Shown one piece after another: positions 42,106-53,399 of a stretch of 64,000 nucleotides of DNA (positions are counted from its first letter, which is position 1; each line of letters opens with the position of its first letter). This DNA is from Monoplex corrugatus. Lineage: Eukaryota > Mollusca > Gastropoda > Littorinimorpha > Ranellidae. The notes beneath the pieces were generated by a model. That model was not told where the DNA came from, did no database searches, and was given only the letters and a program-made list of their open reading frames with translations. Position numbers and translations under genes: made by a program. The stretch is taken from the NCBI GenBank assembly GCA_030674185.1, contig CM060307.1:48002181-48066180 (forward strand). The letters run 5' to 3'.

Positions 42106-42544
42106 AAGCGGCACCTTCTACTGGGAAGTGCTTCACGCGTGAGTACATATAAATAGTAACTGGAACGGTGATCAGCGAACTTCTGATCTATGATAGCTTG
42201 AACGTCGATAACTACTTGTTTTGTCGGGTCGACTCCTTAATATCTCGATACAACGTTAAGACAAGTTCAACATGGCTGTTTGACAAACATTACTGGATTC
42301 ACGTGGCGACGTTTTAATCTTTTATACAGTCAATTGTCATAGACTTCATGGATGAACCACTGAGAGCATTGGTCAATATTTTCTGAATGCCAGTTGGTGC
42401 TTTTGATAGAGCCAAGGAATCAAGATGTGAACAGTATCGCAAGTTCAGTCCCAGTCTGCAACATTAGAAACGGCCCATTCGCTGCCCATCTTAATGTTTC
42501 CATCATTCTGGTCTAGTGGCGTCGGCTTAGCGTTTCACAGATCA

Positions 42545-42970
42545 CTCTGTCCCCTCCCGATTTCAAGTCCTTGCCAGTGCGTAGGGTTCTGTGCAGGCTC
42601 AGGGCATCTGCCAGATAACTGCGGACAGATTAGGATGAAGTGCATATGTAACTGTCCAAGTGCGACGAATCCCCTCTCTAACAAACAATCTCAGGGAGTC
42701 TGCCAGATAATTAATTGCTGACAGATTTGGGTGGAGCGCATATGGAGTTGTCCGAGTGTGATGAATCCCTCTGGAACAAACAATTTCAGGGGATCTGCCA
42801 GATAACTGCTGACAGATTTGGGTGGAGCGCATATGGAGTTGTCCGAGTGTGATGAATCCCTCTGGAACAAACAATTTCAAGGGATCTGCCAGATAACTGC
42901 TGACAGATTTGGGTGGAGCGCATATGGAGTTGTCCCAGTGCGACGAATCCCTCTCAAACAAACAATTCAA
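42545..42970 (+). repeat. 5S-SINE-type body with four 91-95-bp tandem units
   Basis: Units begin CTGCCAGATAA at 42608, 42700, 42795 and 42886, each with GACAGATTTGGGTGGAGCGC and GTGATGAATCCCTCT-type blocks. The first unit and its lead-in (TTTCAAGTCCTTGCCAG, GTTCTGTGCAGGCTC) match 47460-47580, the body behind the 5S-derived head. The 5S head itself is absent here. Confidence 0.75.
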
Positions 42971-43019
42971 TGTTTTAACACCGCAGGTATCTGCATTTTT
43001 CAATGGTTACCGCCATGAT

Positions 43020-43955
43020 ACACAGGAGGAAGCATAGAATACATCCACGTCATGCAGTCTCAATCCAAAGCAAACAACAAAACACTGGCATTAGAATCAT
43101 TATTAGAATCATTTTCCCCATTCACTTGAATCACAACGTGAAAATTATCTCAGATTCTGTTCTCCTGGTCTCGTGATGACCTCACGTGTTGTTTCATTTG
43201 TCATTTCTTCGGCTGTGCAAATTAAGGTCAAAGTTTCGGCAGGATAAATGCTTACTCAGTCTGGCTCAACATCTAAGCGATTTCTGCCGTACTTGTGAGC
43301 TCATTAACTGAAATTTATCAAACTGGCCCTTCGCAATGCAAAGCCTTCCCTGGTGGGTGGTCTCACAGCGGTTTCATATTGATATCTCCGGTTGGCTCAC
43401 TGGTACCGGGATTGCAACTGAACTCATTTGTGTTTGCTAGTGTGTTGGACCGTGGCCTTCGCGTTTGGACAGCCAAAATAAGAACATGGAAGAAGGCTGT
43501 ATAAATTATGCGAAAAATGGAGCAGTGGCAATAAAAACAACAACAACAACAAAACAACAAAAACATACAAACAAACAAACAAACCAACAAGCAGGGTAAA
43601 TAATGGGATTACTGGATTACCCGAGCAGTGGATTGTTAATTTACAATTCTGCAACACAAAACATTTTCAACGACGTCCGTAATTTCGCACAATGCGGTTA
43701 TCTTGTTTGCTCGGTTGGTTAGCTTTTTCAATAAAAAAAAAAATACCGTTATGTACCAAATTCTGCAGTGTGTGTTTAAGTTGTCCACGGGAGTGTGCGT
43801 GCTGTACTAGTTGACAGCGCCCTAAGCTTGATCGTATCACTTCACGCAGCAGAAAGACGAAACTTCAAAGGTTGAACAGGTCGTTGTAGTCCTCTGCCCA
43901 CCCCGAAACAGAGCTTCTGATTTACACATTGATTGCACTGGTTTGAGTCTGGCAT
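43020..43955. other. No gene or named repeat seen
   Basis: Mixed sequence with short CAAA and ACAAC tracts (43530-43590). Nothing coding recognised. Confidence 0.4.
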
Positions 43956-43969
43956 GAGAAAAAAACTTT

Positions 43970-44150
43970 GTACATGCTGCCTTGAGTCCACCCAGCTATG
44001 AGTGGGTTCAGGATTCAGGAAGGTAAAGCACCAAAAGAGAGGAGATGGGCACCGCTCTCATTACTATTAGCCCTGAGGAAAAAAGTTGGTCTCTGCCATC
44101 TCACTCCCCTACGCCCTCTGGGTAATGGGATAACCATTAAGTTTTTACTC
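43970..44150 (+). repeat. SINE family 1, middle fragment
   Basis: GAGATGGGCACCGCTCTC, GCCCTGAGGAA and TCACTCCCCTACGCCCTCTG resemble 48838-48915 of the full-length SINE. Confidence 0.5.
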
Positions 44151-44173
44151 AGCACTGACAAGGTATGCGCTAA

Positions 44174-44365
44174 TTAACCCTTTGACTCCCACACCTTGTC
44201 TAATAGAATTCTGCTTTGTTAACCATGCTAGCAAAGCAAATACTTAACCGTTTGATTCCCTCATCTTATCCACCAGCTTCCTGGAGGAAGATGATGGATA
44301 GGGTGAGGGAATCAAAGGTCAACTTTTGGCAGTTGGTGGATAGAGTGCGGGAGTCAGAGGGTTAA
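44174..44365. mobile_element. piggyBac-type MITE, full copy
   Basis: TTAACCCTTTGACTCCCACA at 44174 and GCGGGAGTCAGAGGGTTAA ending at 44365. Inside, a second palindrome (CTTAACCGTTTGATTCCC ... GGGAATCAAAGGTCAAC) has the same wording, so an outer and an inner inverted repeat are nested. Confidence 0.8.
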
Positions 44366-44372
44366 TAGAAGA

Positions 44373-44483
<111 letters not shown>

Positions 44484-45107
44484 AGAGACAATGATCAGAT
44501 AGTCACTCCACAGAGCAAGAACAATGGATACAACTTGTATTACAAGTCTTCACGCCAATCTTCGTGACAACAACGTCGACCACGAACACATGTTTAGTAA
44601 GTTGATCACAACTCTGCCAGTCACTCAATGTTTTATTGATCATTTGTTGATTAGTGTTGCCTCCCTTCCTGCTCCTTCCACTCTTTTCACCCTACCCACC
44701 CACCCCCCTCCCCACCTCTGTTTCAGTTCCAACAACTCTGGTGGCTTTTGCCTTTGGTTGTGGCTTGTCATTCTGTTTTACTTGCTTTCGTGTCTATTCA
44801 TTTATGATTAGGGAATCGACAGAAAGGTGGGGAGGATGTAGATACATAAGTATGTGTATGCGCGTGTGTGTACATAAGTGCGTGGGTGTGTGCTTGTATG
44901 AGTGCACATGCGTGAGTGCATGTGTTACAAAGGAGTGTGGGGGAGGGGATGGGAGCACATGTGTGCACGTACGTGTCTCTGCGAACGAAATGTAGTACCG
45001 GCAATTATGCTGGATGTTTATGGACGGATCTTTGAAAAGCTTTAGTCACAGAACTGTCCCACTAAGACGCTGTCAATATGCGACTTTTGAATGAAAATAG
45101 CCGTTTG

Positions 45108-45665
45108 CTTATCACCCGTGGGGATGCTGGGGGTTCTTTCAGTATGAATAGTATCCCCACCTTCTGGAAATTCTGTGCTAGAAATTTCCTCTTTTCTGTC
45201 ACTCTCTTTGTTTCTGCCTTGTTCCCTTGCTTTCTGTCATTTCTTCCCATCATTTTCTGCCTTGTTGGTCCATTCACCTGTATGTGTTCGAAAAAGTCTT
45301 ATGTATTTTTCTTAGGATTGATAATTGGGTACATGTAGTAAGTGCATTTTTGGCTCTATGGAGATGAGCTAGGCGGAAGCAATTCTAAGTAATTTAGGCC
45401 TGGTTTTAAATCTGTTTTGGTGTCCTTACGTATGCTTAAATTTGTACTCAGGTGTGTTTTTAAATCTCCTGTGCGATAAACTGGACGGAGTGGTCAACGC
45501 CAGGGGCATGTCCTTAGATTAAGTGCGCGAATGCATTGATATATGTACTTAATTTTCTTTTCCTTTTTTTTTTCCTGTTAAAGTTTTGTATGTTTTGAAG
45601 CGGTTATAGCCCTGATATGACTCTATGCAGTCGGCTGGGCCTTAAACAACAACAACAATAACAAG
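45108..45665 (+). repeat. Unclassified 550-bp family, most complete copy
   Basis: Starts CACCCGTGGGGATGCTGGGG and ends GCAGTCGGCTGGGCCTTAAA followed by CAACAACAACAATAACAA. An A-rich simple tail suggests a retroposed element. I see no pol III boxes and no coding frame. Confidence 0.75.
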
Positions 45666-45743
45666 CCGTTTGCTTGTTTCACAGTGACCAGAATGGGAAA
45701 AAATCCTACATGTGGAAGAGTCCTTACCCAAAGGTTTATGGTA

Positions 45744-45885
45744 ATAATAATGATGATGATGATGATGATGATGATGATAACAGTGATGGTGGTGGTGGTG
45801 GTGGTGGTGGTGGTGGTGATGATGATAATAATAATAACAATAACAACAACAACAGCAACAACAACAACAATAATAATATTAAATA
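45744..45885. repeat. (GAT)n-(GGT)n-(AAT/AAC)n trinucleotide array
   Basis: Three trinucleotide zones in series; frames read poly-Asp, poly-Gly and poly-Asn, which are not genes. Confidence 0.96.
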
Positions 45886-45889
45886 ATAA

Positions 45890-46835
45890 CAAAAACTCCG
45901 AAGACGGACTATGCAGACTGTGCAGGAACATAATGTCTGCACAGTGTGGAATAAACAATCAGAACAACGAACACAGACGCGCTCGATACAACACTGCTCG
46001 GAACGCAGAAGAAAAATGTTCGAAACGTGTTTAAAATGTGCAGGATATGGCCGAGCCGACTGCAACTACGGTAAGGGTTTTATCATCTTGTTCAGTTCAG
46101 CAATCGTTCAAGTCTGCTACCTGAGTTTTCACCTGTAGCCCAGTTCTTGCCTTCACAAAGCTTGCAGCGGGCTGAATATAATCACCAACACCTAAAGAAA
46201 AGATCAAACCAGTAACCGATCGACTGCATAGCAACTAAACGCAATGTACAGAGACCGGCAACCACGTGGTTTTGCCGGGTCTTGCTTTTGTCGACTCCAA
46301 CCGCCAGCCTACATGTGAGCACTACGTTTGAACGCTAGTGAATATTAAATATTCACTAGCGTGTGCAGTTCTATTTTCCGTTTCACTGAGGTTTAACATC
46401 AGCACCCACCTCGGATGATGTGGCTGATGGAAATCATCATCTCACGGAAGTAGTAGGGGTGGGGGAAGGAAAGAAGAGGATGTTTGATGATGATGGATAA
46501 TGAGATTGTAGAATGGCATACAACCCTAAAGAAAGGCACAGACTGAAGTGCGGCGTCTGAGAATTTTTTTTAATCTCCACAACGATCTTTACGAATACAA
46601 CGTTAACCAAAAGTCATCAAAAAGACATAACTCTCAGCTCCTGTTTACCAAAAACAACGAAGGGGAAAATAACTCTTAGATCACAGGAAGTCGCTACAAG
46701 ACGTTGCGATGGTGCCTTTCTCCAAACATGATTTACAGCCATTAACTGAAACCGAAAGTGTTTGAACGGTCATTATTTCTTTCTTTCTTTCTTCATTTAT
46801 TTATTTTTCAGCGTTCCGATTTTTCTCGGATACGT
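45890..46835. other. No gene or named repeat seen
   Basis: Contains a 14-bp perfect palindrome (TTCACTAGCGTG/GCTAGTGAATATT region, about 46337-46362) and short simple repeats. Nothing coding recognised. Confidence 0.4.
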
Positions 46836-46839
46836 GTGC

Positions 46840-47338
46840 ACATTCTTGTTTTGCCTAGCCTATGCAGACAGTACATGTTCCTGCACAGTCTGCTTCTCTG
46901 TCTTCGGCAGGCGTGCATGTTGAGTGTTTTCATGTTTTCCACAAGCCAGGGCACATTCACACGAATGATAGAATCTTTAACGTGCATACTTGATGTTCTG
47001 CGTGTGTACACACACGGCGGGAATTTAGATACTAACGGATCTGCACACATGTTGACTCTGAACTTGGGAAAATCTCCACCTGTACCAGCCAGGCAAGAGG
47101 TAGCCAAGCAGGTTGACTCTGAAGTTGGGAAAATCTCCACCTTTACCAGCCAGGCAAGAGGTAGCCAAGCAGGTTGACTCTGAAGTTGGGAAAATCTCCA
47201 CCTTTACCAGCCAGGCAAGAGGTAGCCAAGCAGATTGACTCTGAAGACCGGAAAATCTTCACCTTTACCAGCAGGCAAGAGTATGTCAAGTAGGATCGAA
47301 CTCCTATTTTCCAATCGGAAATCCCATGTGTTACCCAC
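46840..47338 (-). mobile_element. SINE family 2 copy with internal 61-bp tandem
   Basis: In reverse the head reads GTGGGTAACACATGGGATTT and ATAGGAGTTCGATCCTAC, with B-box wording AGTTCGATCCT. Four 61-bp units begin GTTGACTCTGAA at 47051, 47112, 47173 and 47234. The body matches the 41.6-kb copy (CTTCGGCAGGCGTGCATG, GTGCATACTTGATG). Confidence 0.75.
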
Positions 47339-47590
47339 TCCACGTTGAAAACACCGGTTCTCGTCCGATAGCCTCAGTTAAGCAACGTTGGGCTGGGTGA
47401 CTGCTTGGAAACACCGGGTGCTGTTGGCAATCATTTTCCCATCTTCTCTTTCTCCGTTTCAAGACTTTGCCAGCGCACAGGGTTTTGTGCAGGCTCGGGA
47501 AATCTGTCAGATAATTGTTGGCGGATTTGGGTGGAACGCATATGAAGTTGTCCGAGCGCGGTGAATTCCTCTTGAAAGAACTCCAATAAC
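47339..47590 (+). mobile_element. 5S rRNA-derived SINE
   Basis: Positions 47339-47428 read as protostome 5S rRNA from about base 18 to the 3' end, with one internal loss: CCACGTTGAAAACACCGGTT, CTCGTCCGAT, AGTTAAGCAACGTTGGGC, GGTGACTGC and ACACCGGGTGCTGTTGGC. About 15 bases around TACTTGGATG (part of the internal control region) are missing. It continues into a body shared with 42545-42700. A 5S-headed retroposon (SINE3 type) explains both parts; a plain 5S pseudogene would not explain the shared body. Confidence 0.75.
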
Positions 47591-47611
47591 TCAGACAGAG
47601 TGGAATAGAGC

Positions 47612-47918
47612 GACACACACACACACACACACATACATACATACACACACACACATATATATACACACACATACATACACACACACATACATACACACAC
47701 ATATATACATACACACACATATACATACACATACACACACATACATACACACACACACAAACACAGACACACAGATACACACACGCGTGCACACACACAC
47801 ACACACACAATATATATATGTGTGTGTGTTGCGCGTGTGTATCGGACAAACAGCACACACAAATTCACACACCACACACACACACAACACACACACAATA
47901 CACTAACACACACACACA

Positions 47919-47992
<74 letters not shown>

Positions 47993-48027
47993 AAGCACAC
48001 ACACACTCAAGCCACACACACACACCA
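47612..48027. repeat. CA-rich microsatellite block
   Basis: CA tracts with ATAC and TATA interruptions, including a perfect CA run at 47932-47990. Confidence 0.97.
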
Positions 48028-48249
48028 TTCAGATTCATGTCGCATTTTGCCGGAGTCGTAAACAAGCAACCTGTTCAGAACCAAACCTAACAACAGAAAA
48101 CCTGAACCTCCGAAATACGCTGTCCATTTTCATGCACACTGTGCGTTTACACCTAACGTGAACTTGCTTGTAAAGCCCACTGAAAAGAACCCCATTATAA
48201 TTCAAATCGCATGTTGCCAGATACATAAAATCAAAGTCTGTTGAACTTA

Positions 48250-48464
48250 TTGTGGAGTTATAGTGCTAAGTTACTAAATATGTAAGAATAATTCCGAGGT
48301 GTTAGTGAAGGATTACATTTGAACTTAAAGTGAAAAGAATATGTTTGTGTACGGAATAAATTTGAGCTAACTGTGGAAGGATTCAGTTTGAACTGACGGT
48401 GAAAGAATTCAGTTTGAAATGATAGTGGGAGGAAGAAGTTGGATGTGGATGTGTGAAGAATAAT
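48250..48464. repeat. Degenerate 23-27-bp minisatellite, left part
   Basis: Loosely repeated GTGNNAGAATNNAGTTTGAA units on the left of the SINE insertion. The array resumes at 49083. Confidence 0.65.
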
Positions 48465-49082
48465 AGGGAGAAGAGTGGCAGAATGGTTCAGACGTTCGCC
48501 TGCCAAAAAACTAAACTCGAGGTTCCAGGGTTCGCTCCCAGTAGAGGTCGATTTTTCTCCTCAGTTTGATCGGAAAATCGAACTGAACGTCTAGTCCTTC
48601 GGAAGGGGATGAAAAACGAGTCGGAACCGTGTGCTTTCTGGCGGCGCACGCTAAAGATCCCATGGCAGTTAAAATCGTGAAGAGCAGGGCGTTGCCCGGA
48701 TGCCTTGGAGTAAAATATTGGAGAGATAGGTTGATTTCCCAGGTCCCACCCCTTGAAGACCAATTAACCTTCTTGCCTTTCTGAAGTCTTTGTTAAAAAA
48801 AAAACGTCAATATGAATATGAATTTGAATCAAGGAAGAGGGGATGGGCGCTACCCTCGTCGTGCTTGCCCCGGGAATAGTTGAGGTCTCACTCCCTTACG
48901 ACCTCAGGGTTATGGAACTATCTAGGTAGGACCTCAGGACCTGGCCAGCTCATGGGTTTATGTGCAGGCTTAAGCCTTGCACCGTGATCATTCTGGATTT
49001 TCTCCATCACGTGGCACCTGTTATGATAGTCCATATGAAATTCATTCCGAACGCGGAGACATCATCTTGAGAAACTGAAACT
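48465..49082 (+). mobile_element. tRNA-derived SINE (family 1), complete, with target duplication
   Basis: A 10-bp duplication, GAAGAATAAT, flanks it at 48455-48464 and 49083-49092. The head contains AGTGGCAGAATGG (A box) and GGTTCGCTCCC (B box), about 45 bases apart, as in tRNA-derived pol III promoters. The tail is CTTGAGAAACTGAAACTGAA. At about 618 bp it is long for a SINE; its middle includes CGGCGCACGCTAAAGATCCC. The insertion splits the minisatellite at 48250-49375. Confidence 0.85.
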
Positions 49083-49375
49083 GAAGAATAATATGAAGTA
49101 ATAGTGTAAGTATTAAGTTTATAATGATTGTGGAAGAAATACCTTTCAAGTAATCATGGAAGGAAAACGTTTGAAATGATAATGGAAACGATAGGTCTGA
49201 AGTGACGATGGAAGGAATAAGACTGATCATCACTCACTGTGAAATAAATAGGTCTCAACTGACTGATTGTGGAAGAAATATCTTTGAAGTGATTATGGAA
49301 GCAAAACGTTTGAAATGATAATGGAAAGGACAGGTCTGAAGTGACGATGGAAGGAATAAAATTGTCTTGAGAGTG
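49083..49375. repeat. Degenerate minisatellite, right part
   Basis: Contains a 125-bp block repeated twice (about 49131 and 49261), each built of GAAGTGAN(T/C)ATGGAAG and GTTTGAAATGATAATGGAA units. Confidence 0.7.
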
Positions 49376-50058
49376 GCGAAGCACTGGTGCTCTGAGTTCC
49401 ATCCCTACCCTTGGATGTTTCTTGTTAACTTCTGGGTCGGGGCTTGGCCGCAGACTTCAGGGAATCAGGTGTGATGACTGCAGGGAAAGACCTGCTGTCT
49501 GCTTGGAAAGACGGCAAACTTGGGATCCCTTTAATAGTATGTCACACCTAGCTGAACAGCAAAATGGGCTGTGTCTGGAGCATCATGCCTGGCCACTTTC
49601 TTAACCATTCAAACACCCACTGTTGTAAGGCAACGTTGGGAGCTTCTAGTACTAACTGTCGAAGCTATCGTGCGAGGAAAAGAATTGGCAGCTATACGAG
49701 CTGGTGGCAGGGCGAGCTGCCCAAAAGAAAGATGAAGGCTCAGAGTAGGGCGAGAGAGAAGAGAGAACTCTTCAATTCTCTCTTGGTCAAGTGGCTGGGC
49801 TGGACCTAGATGATGCGCGTTGTGTGCCTATGTCCCAGGGTTTGTCATCTCTCCACCTTGCCATTCGGTGTGTAAACAAGGTAACTGATGACTGGGTCCG
49901 AATGAGTCATGCAATCTATGGACAGCCCCCTCCCCCTTTGCTTAATCAAATGGCTATCGAGTGGCGTTGAGAGCTTGGGAGGTGATTGTCTAGAGAATAG
50001 CGAGGCATTGGTGCTCTGGGTCCCATCCGCACCCTCGGGTGTTTCTTGTTAATTTGAA
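49361..50058. mobile_element. Unit bounded by 70-bp direct repeats (LTR-like)
   Basis: Direct repeats at 49361-49432 and 49987-50058 share TTGTCT(T/A)GAGA, CACTGGTGCTCTG and TGTTTCTTGTTAA-type blocks. The interior begins GGCTTGGCCGCAGACTTCAG and includes CAGCAAAATGGGCTGTGTCT. Part of the interior recurs at 56600-56800. It may be a terminal-repeat miniature element or a multi-copy gene fragment. No protein is recognised. Confidence 0.5.
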
Positions 50059-50079
50059 CTGATTGTGGATGAAGTAAGG

Positions 50080-50612
50080 GTGATGAAATTTTTGAGTCTA
50101 CCTCGTCCGATTAGGATAGGTTTTGATTCAGATGACAGGAAAAGGAAAAGAAAAGAAATTTAAGTACACATATCAATGCATTCGCGCACATAATTTAAGG
50201 ACATACCCCCGGCGTTAACCACTCCGTCCAATTTATCACATACGGGATTTAAAAATACACCTGAATGCAAATTTAAGCATACTTAATGATATGAAAACAT
50301 ACCTAAAAACGGGCATAAATTCATCTAAAATTGCTTCCGCATATCTCACCTACGTGAAGCCAAAAATGCACTTAATACATGTACCCAGTTATCAATCCTG
50401 AGAAAAAGTGCGTAAAACTTTATCGAACACACACAGATGAATAGACCAGCAAGCCAGTAAATGATAGGAAGAAATGAAAGAAAGCAAAGGAATAAGGCAG
50501 AAACAAAGAGAGTGACAGAAAATAAGAAATGTCTAGCACAGAATTTCCAGAAGGTGGGGATACTATTTATACTGAAAGAGCCCCCGGCATCCCCACGGGG
50601 GAGGGCCAGCAT
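50080..50612 (-). repeat. Unclassified 550-bp family, reverse copy
   Basis: The reverse complement of the 45.1-kb copy, ending GCCCCCGGCATCCCCACGGG at 50600. Confidence 0.75.
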
Positions 50613-50889
50613 TTGAGAGTTCAGCCTGTCTGCCCACTAACAGTATGGCTGGTTTGTTGTTGTTGTTGTTGTTGTTGTTTTTTGGTTGTTGTTTTTTAGG
50701 TAGGACTTCAGCGGTCTTCAATCCGTAGAGTAGTGTCTTCATTAGCTAACCAAGTCGTTGGAGTCGTTGTGGCATTTCATTGTTTTGTGACAGAGTCTGT
50801 TTTAAGACAAGTATTTTGTATTGTCGGTGACAATTGTACTGGGACGAACTGTTGGCATCTTCGCAGCAATCATCATAGGATACCTGTTT

Positions 50890-51430
50890 GGAATGAATGT
50901 ACGTCATTCTGACATGATGAAGACACACGCCATTAAAAGCATTCTTACCAATAAATGCCTATCAATTAACATCAGGAAGACAGTTTTTGAATGTTGTATA
51001 GAACCAATAATGTTATACGGTTGTGAGGCGTGGCCAGAACAAGACTGAGGCAGCTGAGATGTGGTTTCTAAAAAGAATACTGAGAATTCCATGGACAGCA
51101 AAGAAAACAAACGAGACAGTCTTGATGGAGGCAGACACAAGAAGATCATTCATAAGGAAGAAAAGGAAAAGACAGGCAACATTTATAGGCCCTTTCATGA
51201 GGAAAGGGGAACTGGAGCACCTCGTCACAAGAGGAAAGCTGGAAGGAAAGAGAACACCAGTTAGACCCCGGGAGAAAATATTGGACGGACTTGCAGGGTG
51301 GCTGAGGACAGACAGGGTGGAAGATGTGCTTGCGGCAACAAGGGATAGATACATATGGAGGGCTATGATCGCCAACGCCATGCGGCAGGGCACATGATGA
51401 TGTGATGGTGGAGATGATGATGATGATGTA
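50890..51430 (+). mobile_element. RTE-like LINE, 3' part, best preserved
   Basis: The translation reads SILTNKCLSINIRKTVFECC, IEPIMLYGCEAW, WFLKRILRIPWTAKKTNETV, RQATFIGPFM, KILDGLAGWLRTDRVEDVLA and WRAMIANAMRQGT, with a frame change near 51045, then a GATGAT-rich tail. This is the C-terminal region after the RT of RTE-like elements. Confidence 0.8.
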
Positions 51431-52570
51431 CACGCCATTCTGATGTTCTGGGACTTACGTGATACTGTGGTGTACAAAATGGGACTAAACAGAAAAAAAT
51501 TATAAAAAGAAAGAAACGGAAGAAAGAAAAAAGAAGAAAATAAAGAGAAGAAAAAAAAAAGGGGGGGGGGGGGAAGAAATGTGCCTCCAGGCTCATTCTT
51601 TTGAGACTGAAACCAGACTGATCTGTCGGATTAACAGGAGACAACCACATAAACCGCATTCGTGCTGACAACTTCAAAGACACTATGCAATCCCCTTTCT
51701 CCTTGTTGTCTTTTCAAATGAAAAAGCACATTATCTTTCCATCGTAGGTTTTGTCTTGTGTGTGTGCGTTTTTTTGTTTGTTTTGTTTTGTTTTTCTTTT
51801 TCTTTTTTGTTATGTTTTTGTTTTGTTTTGGTTGGTTTGTATGTGACTGTAAATGTAATCACATTTTCTTTAGAATAATATGGGATGTGTCACTTATCGA
51901 CAGAGATAGACAGGAGAGGCGGGGGTGGGGATGGGGTGGGGTAAACCGAATCAGCGCTGTCAGACGTTTCCTATCAGCTGACGCCACGGGAATCTTGTCT
52001 GTGCTTTCGTTTTTGTCTCATCTGGACTAGAGCATCACAATAACTCAGATTTCTCTGGCTAACCGAAACGTCTCTAACAGGGCTCTGAAAATGCAAAATA
52101 ATGCTGTGCACCTTATTTATTGTGAATCAAAAATTGACCATATTGTCCCACTGTTCGAAGATCTCCAATGACTTCCTGTTAATGCCAAAAGCATTTATTA
52201 CAAACTCGTTTCTTCGCCCATGATAACTCTTGACCAATGTATCTGTCCGACGTTGGTCACCCCAATATGACTGATGGACTTTTACGATCTTCTTTCGAAT
52301 AATCCCCTCTCGATCTTCTTTCGATACAAAATCCCGTTTCAAATCAATGCGTTTCAAATAGGCACCTCTGCTCATATTGATTAAAGATCCTATTCTTTAT
52401 AAGGCCTTGCTATTTGCAACTCACGTAATAGTCTGCCCTAGGATCTCAGACATTCCACTACCACTGAAACATATGTCAAAACTGGATGACTTCTTTTCAA
52501 ATAAAAGTTCATGTATACTGTCCATGCTAGTTCTCGTTCCCCCCCCCCTCTTTTGTGCGCGTGCGTGCAC
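51431..52570. other. No gene or named repeat seen
   Basis: A-rich (51485-51560), poly-G at 51562-51573, T-rich (51765-51830). Positions 52020-52380 include LSRGAYLKRIDLKRDF-type wording in reverse, but no family is recognised. Confidence 0.4.
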
Positions 52571-52571
52571 G

Positions 52572-52602
52572 TGTATATATATATATATATATATATTATT
52601 AT

Positions 52603-52683
<81 letters not shown>

Positions 52684-52740
52684 TTTATGTGTGTGTGTTT
52701 TATGTGTGTGTGTGTGCGCGCGCATACACGTGCGCGCTGT
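52572..52740. repeat. (TA)n / (TG)n microsatellite
   Basis: TA tract 52573-52595, then TG to about 52725. Confidence 0.97.
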
Positions 52741-53159
52741 GTGTTTTTTTTTGTTGTTGTTGTTTTTTTCGTGAGTGCCAGTGCAAGAAGATGATGGTTT
52801 AGTTTATACAGCGCAAATGGTTGTGTCAAAATTATGCTGGATGCACTCTACAGTAAGATTATTATCAAACTTGGAACAAATATTCACGGACAATAACGAA
52901 AGACGAAATACAAAGTTGGATGAGTATTAGTGACTCACTAGTCACAAGAAAAAACAACAACAACAACAACAAAACAAGAGAAAAAAAAACCCAGCAAAAT
53001 GATAGAAATGAACACAAACCTTCACAACACACACCGGTACTAAACAGAGGAGGATGTGCGACAGCTAGACTATAAACAGGAAAAGGTTTCGTTTTGAAAT
53101 CGATATTTTACACATAAATGATTAGCACGTTAAGACATGTCATAGGCCTATAGCTAGCA

Positions 53160-53216
53160 CGCGCGCACACACACACACGCACGCATGCACACATGCACGC
53201 ACACACACACGCGCAC

Positions 53217-53257
<41 letters not shown>

Positions 53258-53268
53258 GACAGAGAGAG
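53160..53268. repeat. CACG/CA and (CAGA)n microsatellite
   Basis: CA and CGCA mix followed by perfect CAGA units 53217-53255. Confidence 0.95.
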
Positions 53269-53399
53269 GCAGAGAAATCCACGGTGGCGATAAGAAGGAA
53301 AAGATTGTTTTGAATTTAATTTTTATTTTAAATGAAAAATGATATCCAAAACAAACGTGACTGCCCACGTTCAAGCAAATAGGAACCAGGATAAAAAAC

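Noticed and set aside
47339..47428. Functional 5S rRNA gene
   Set aside because: The first ~17 bases and part of the internal control region are missing, and it is fused to a repeat body.
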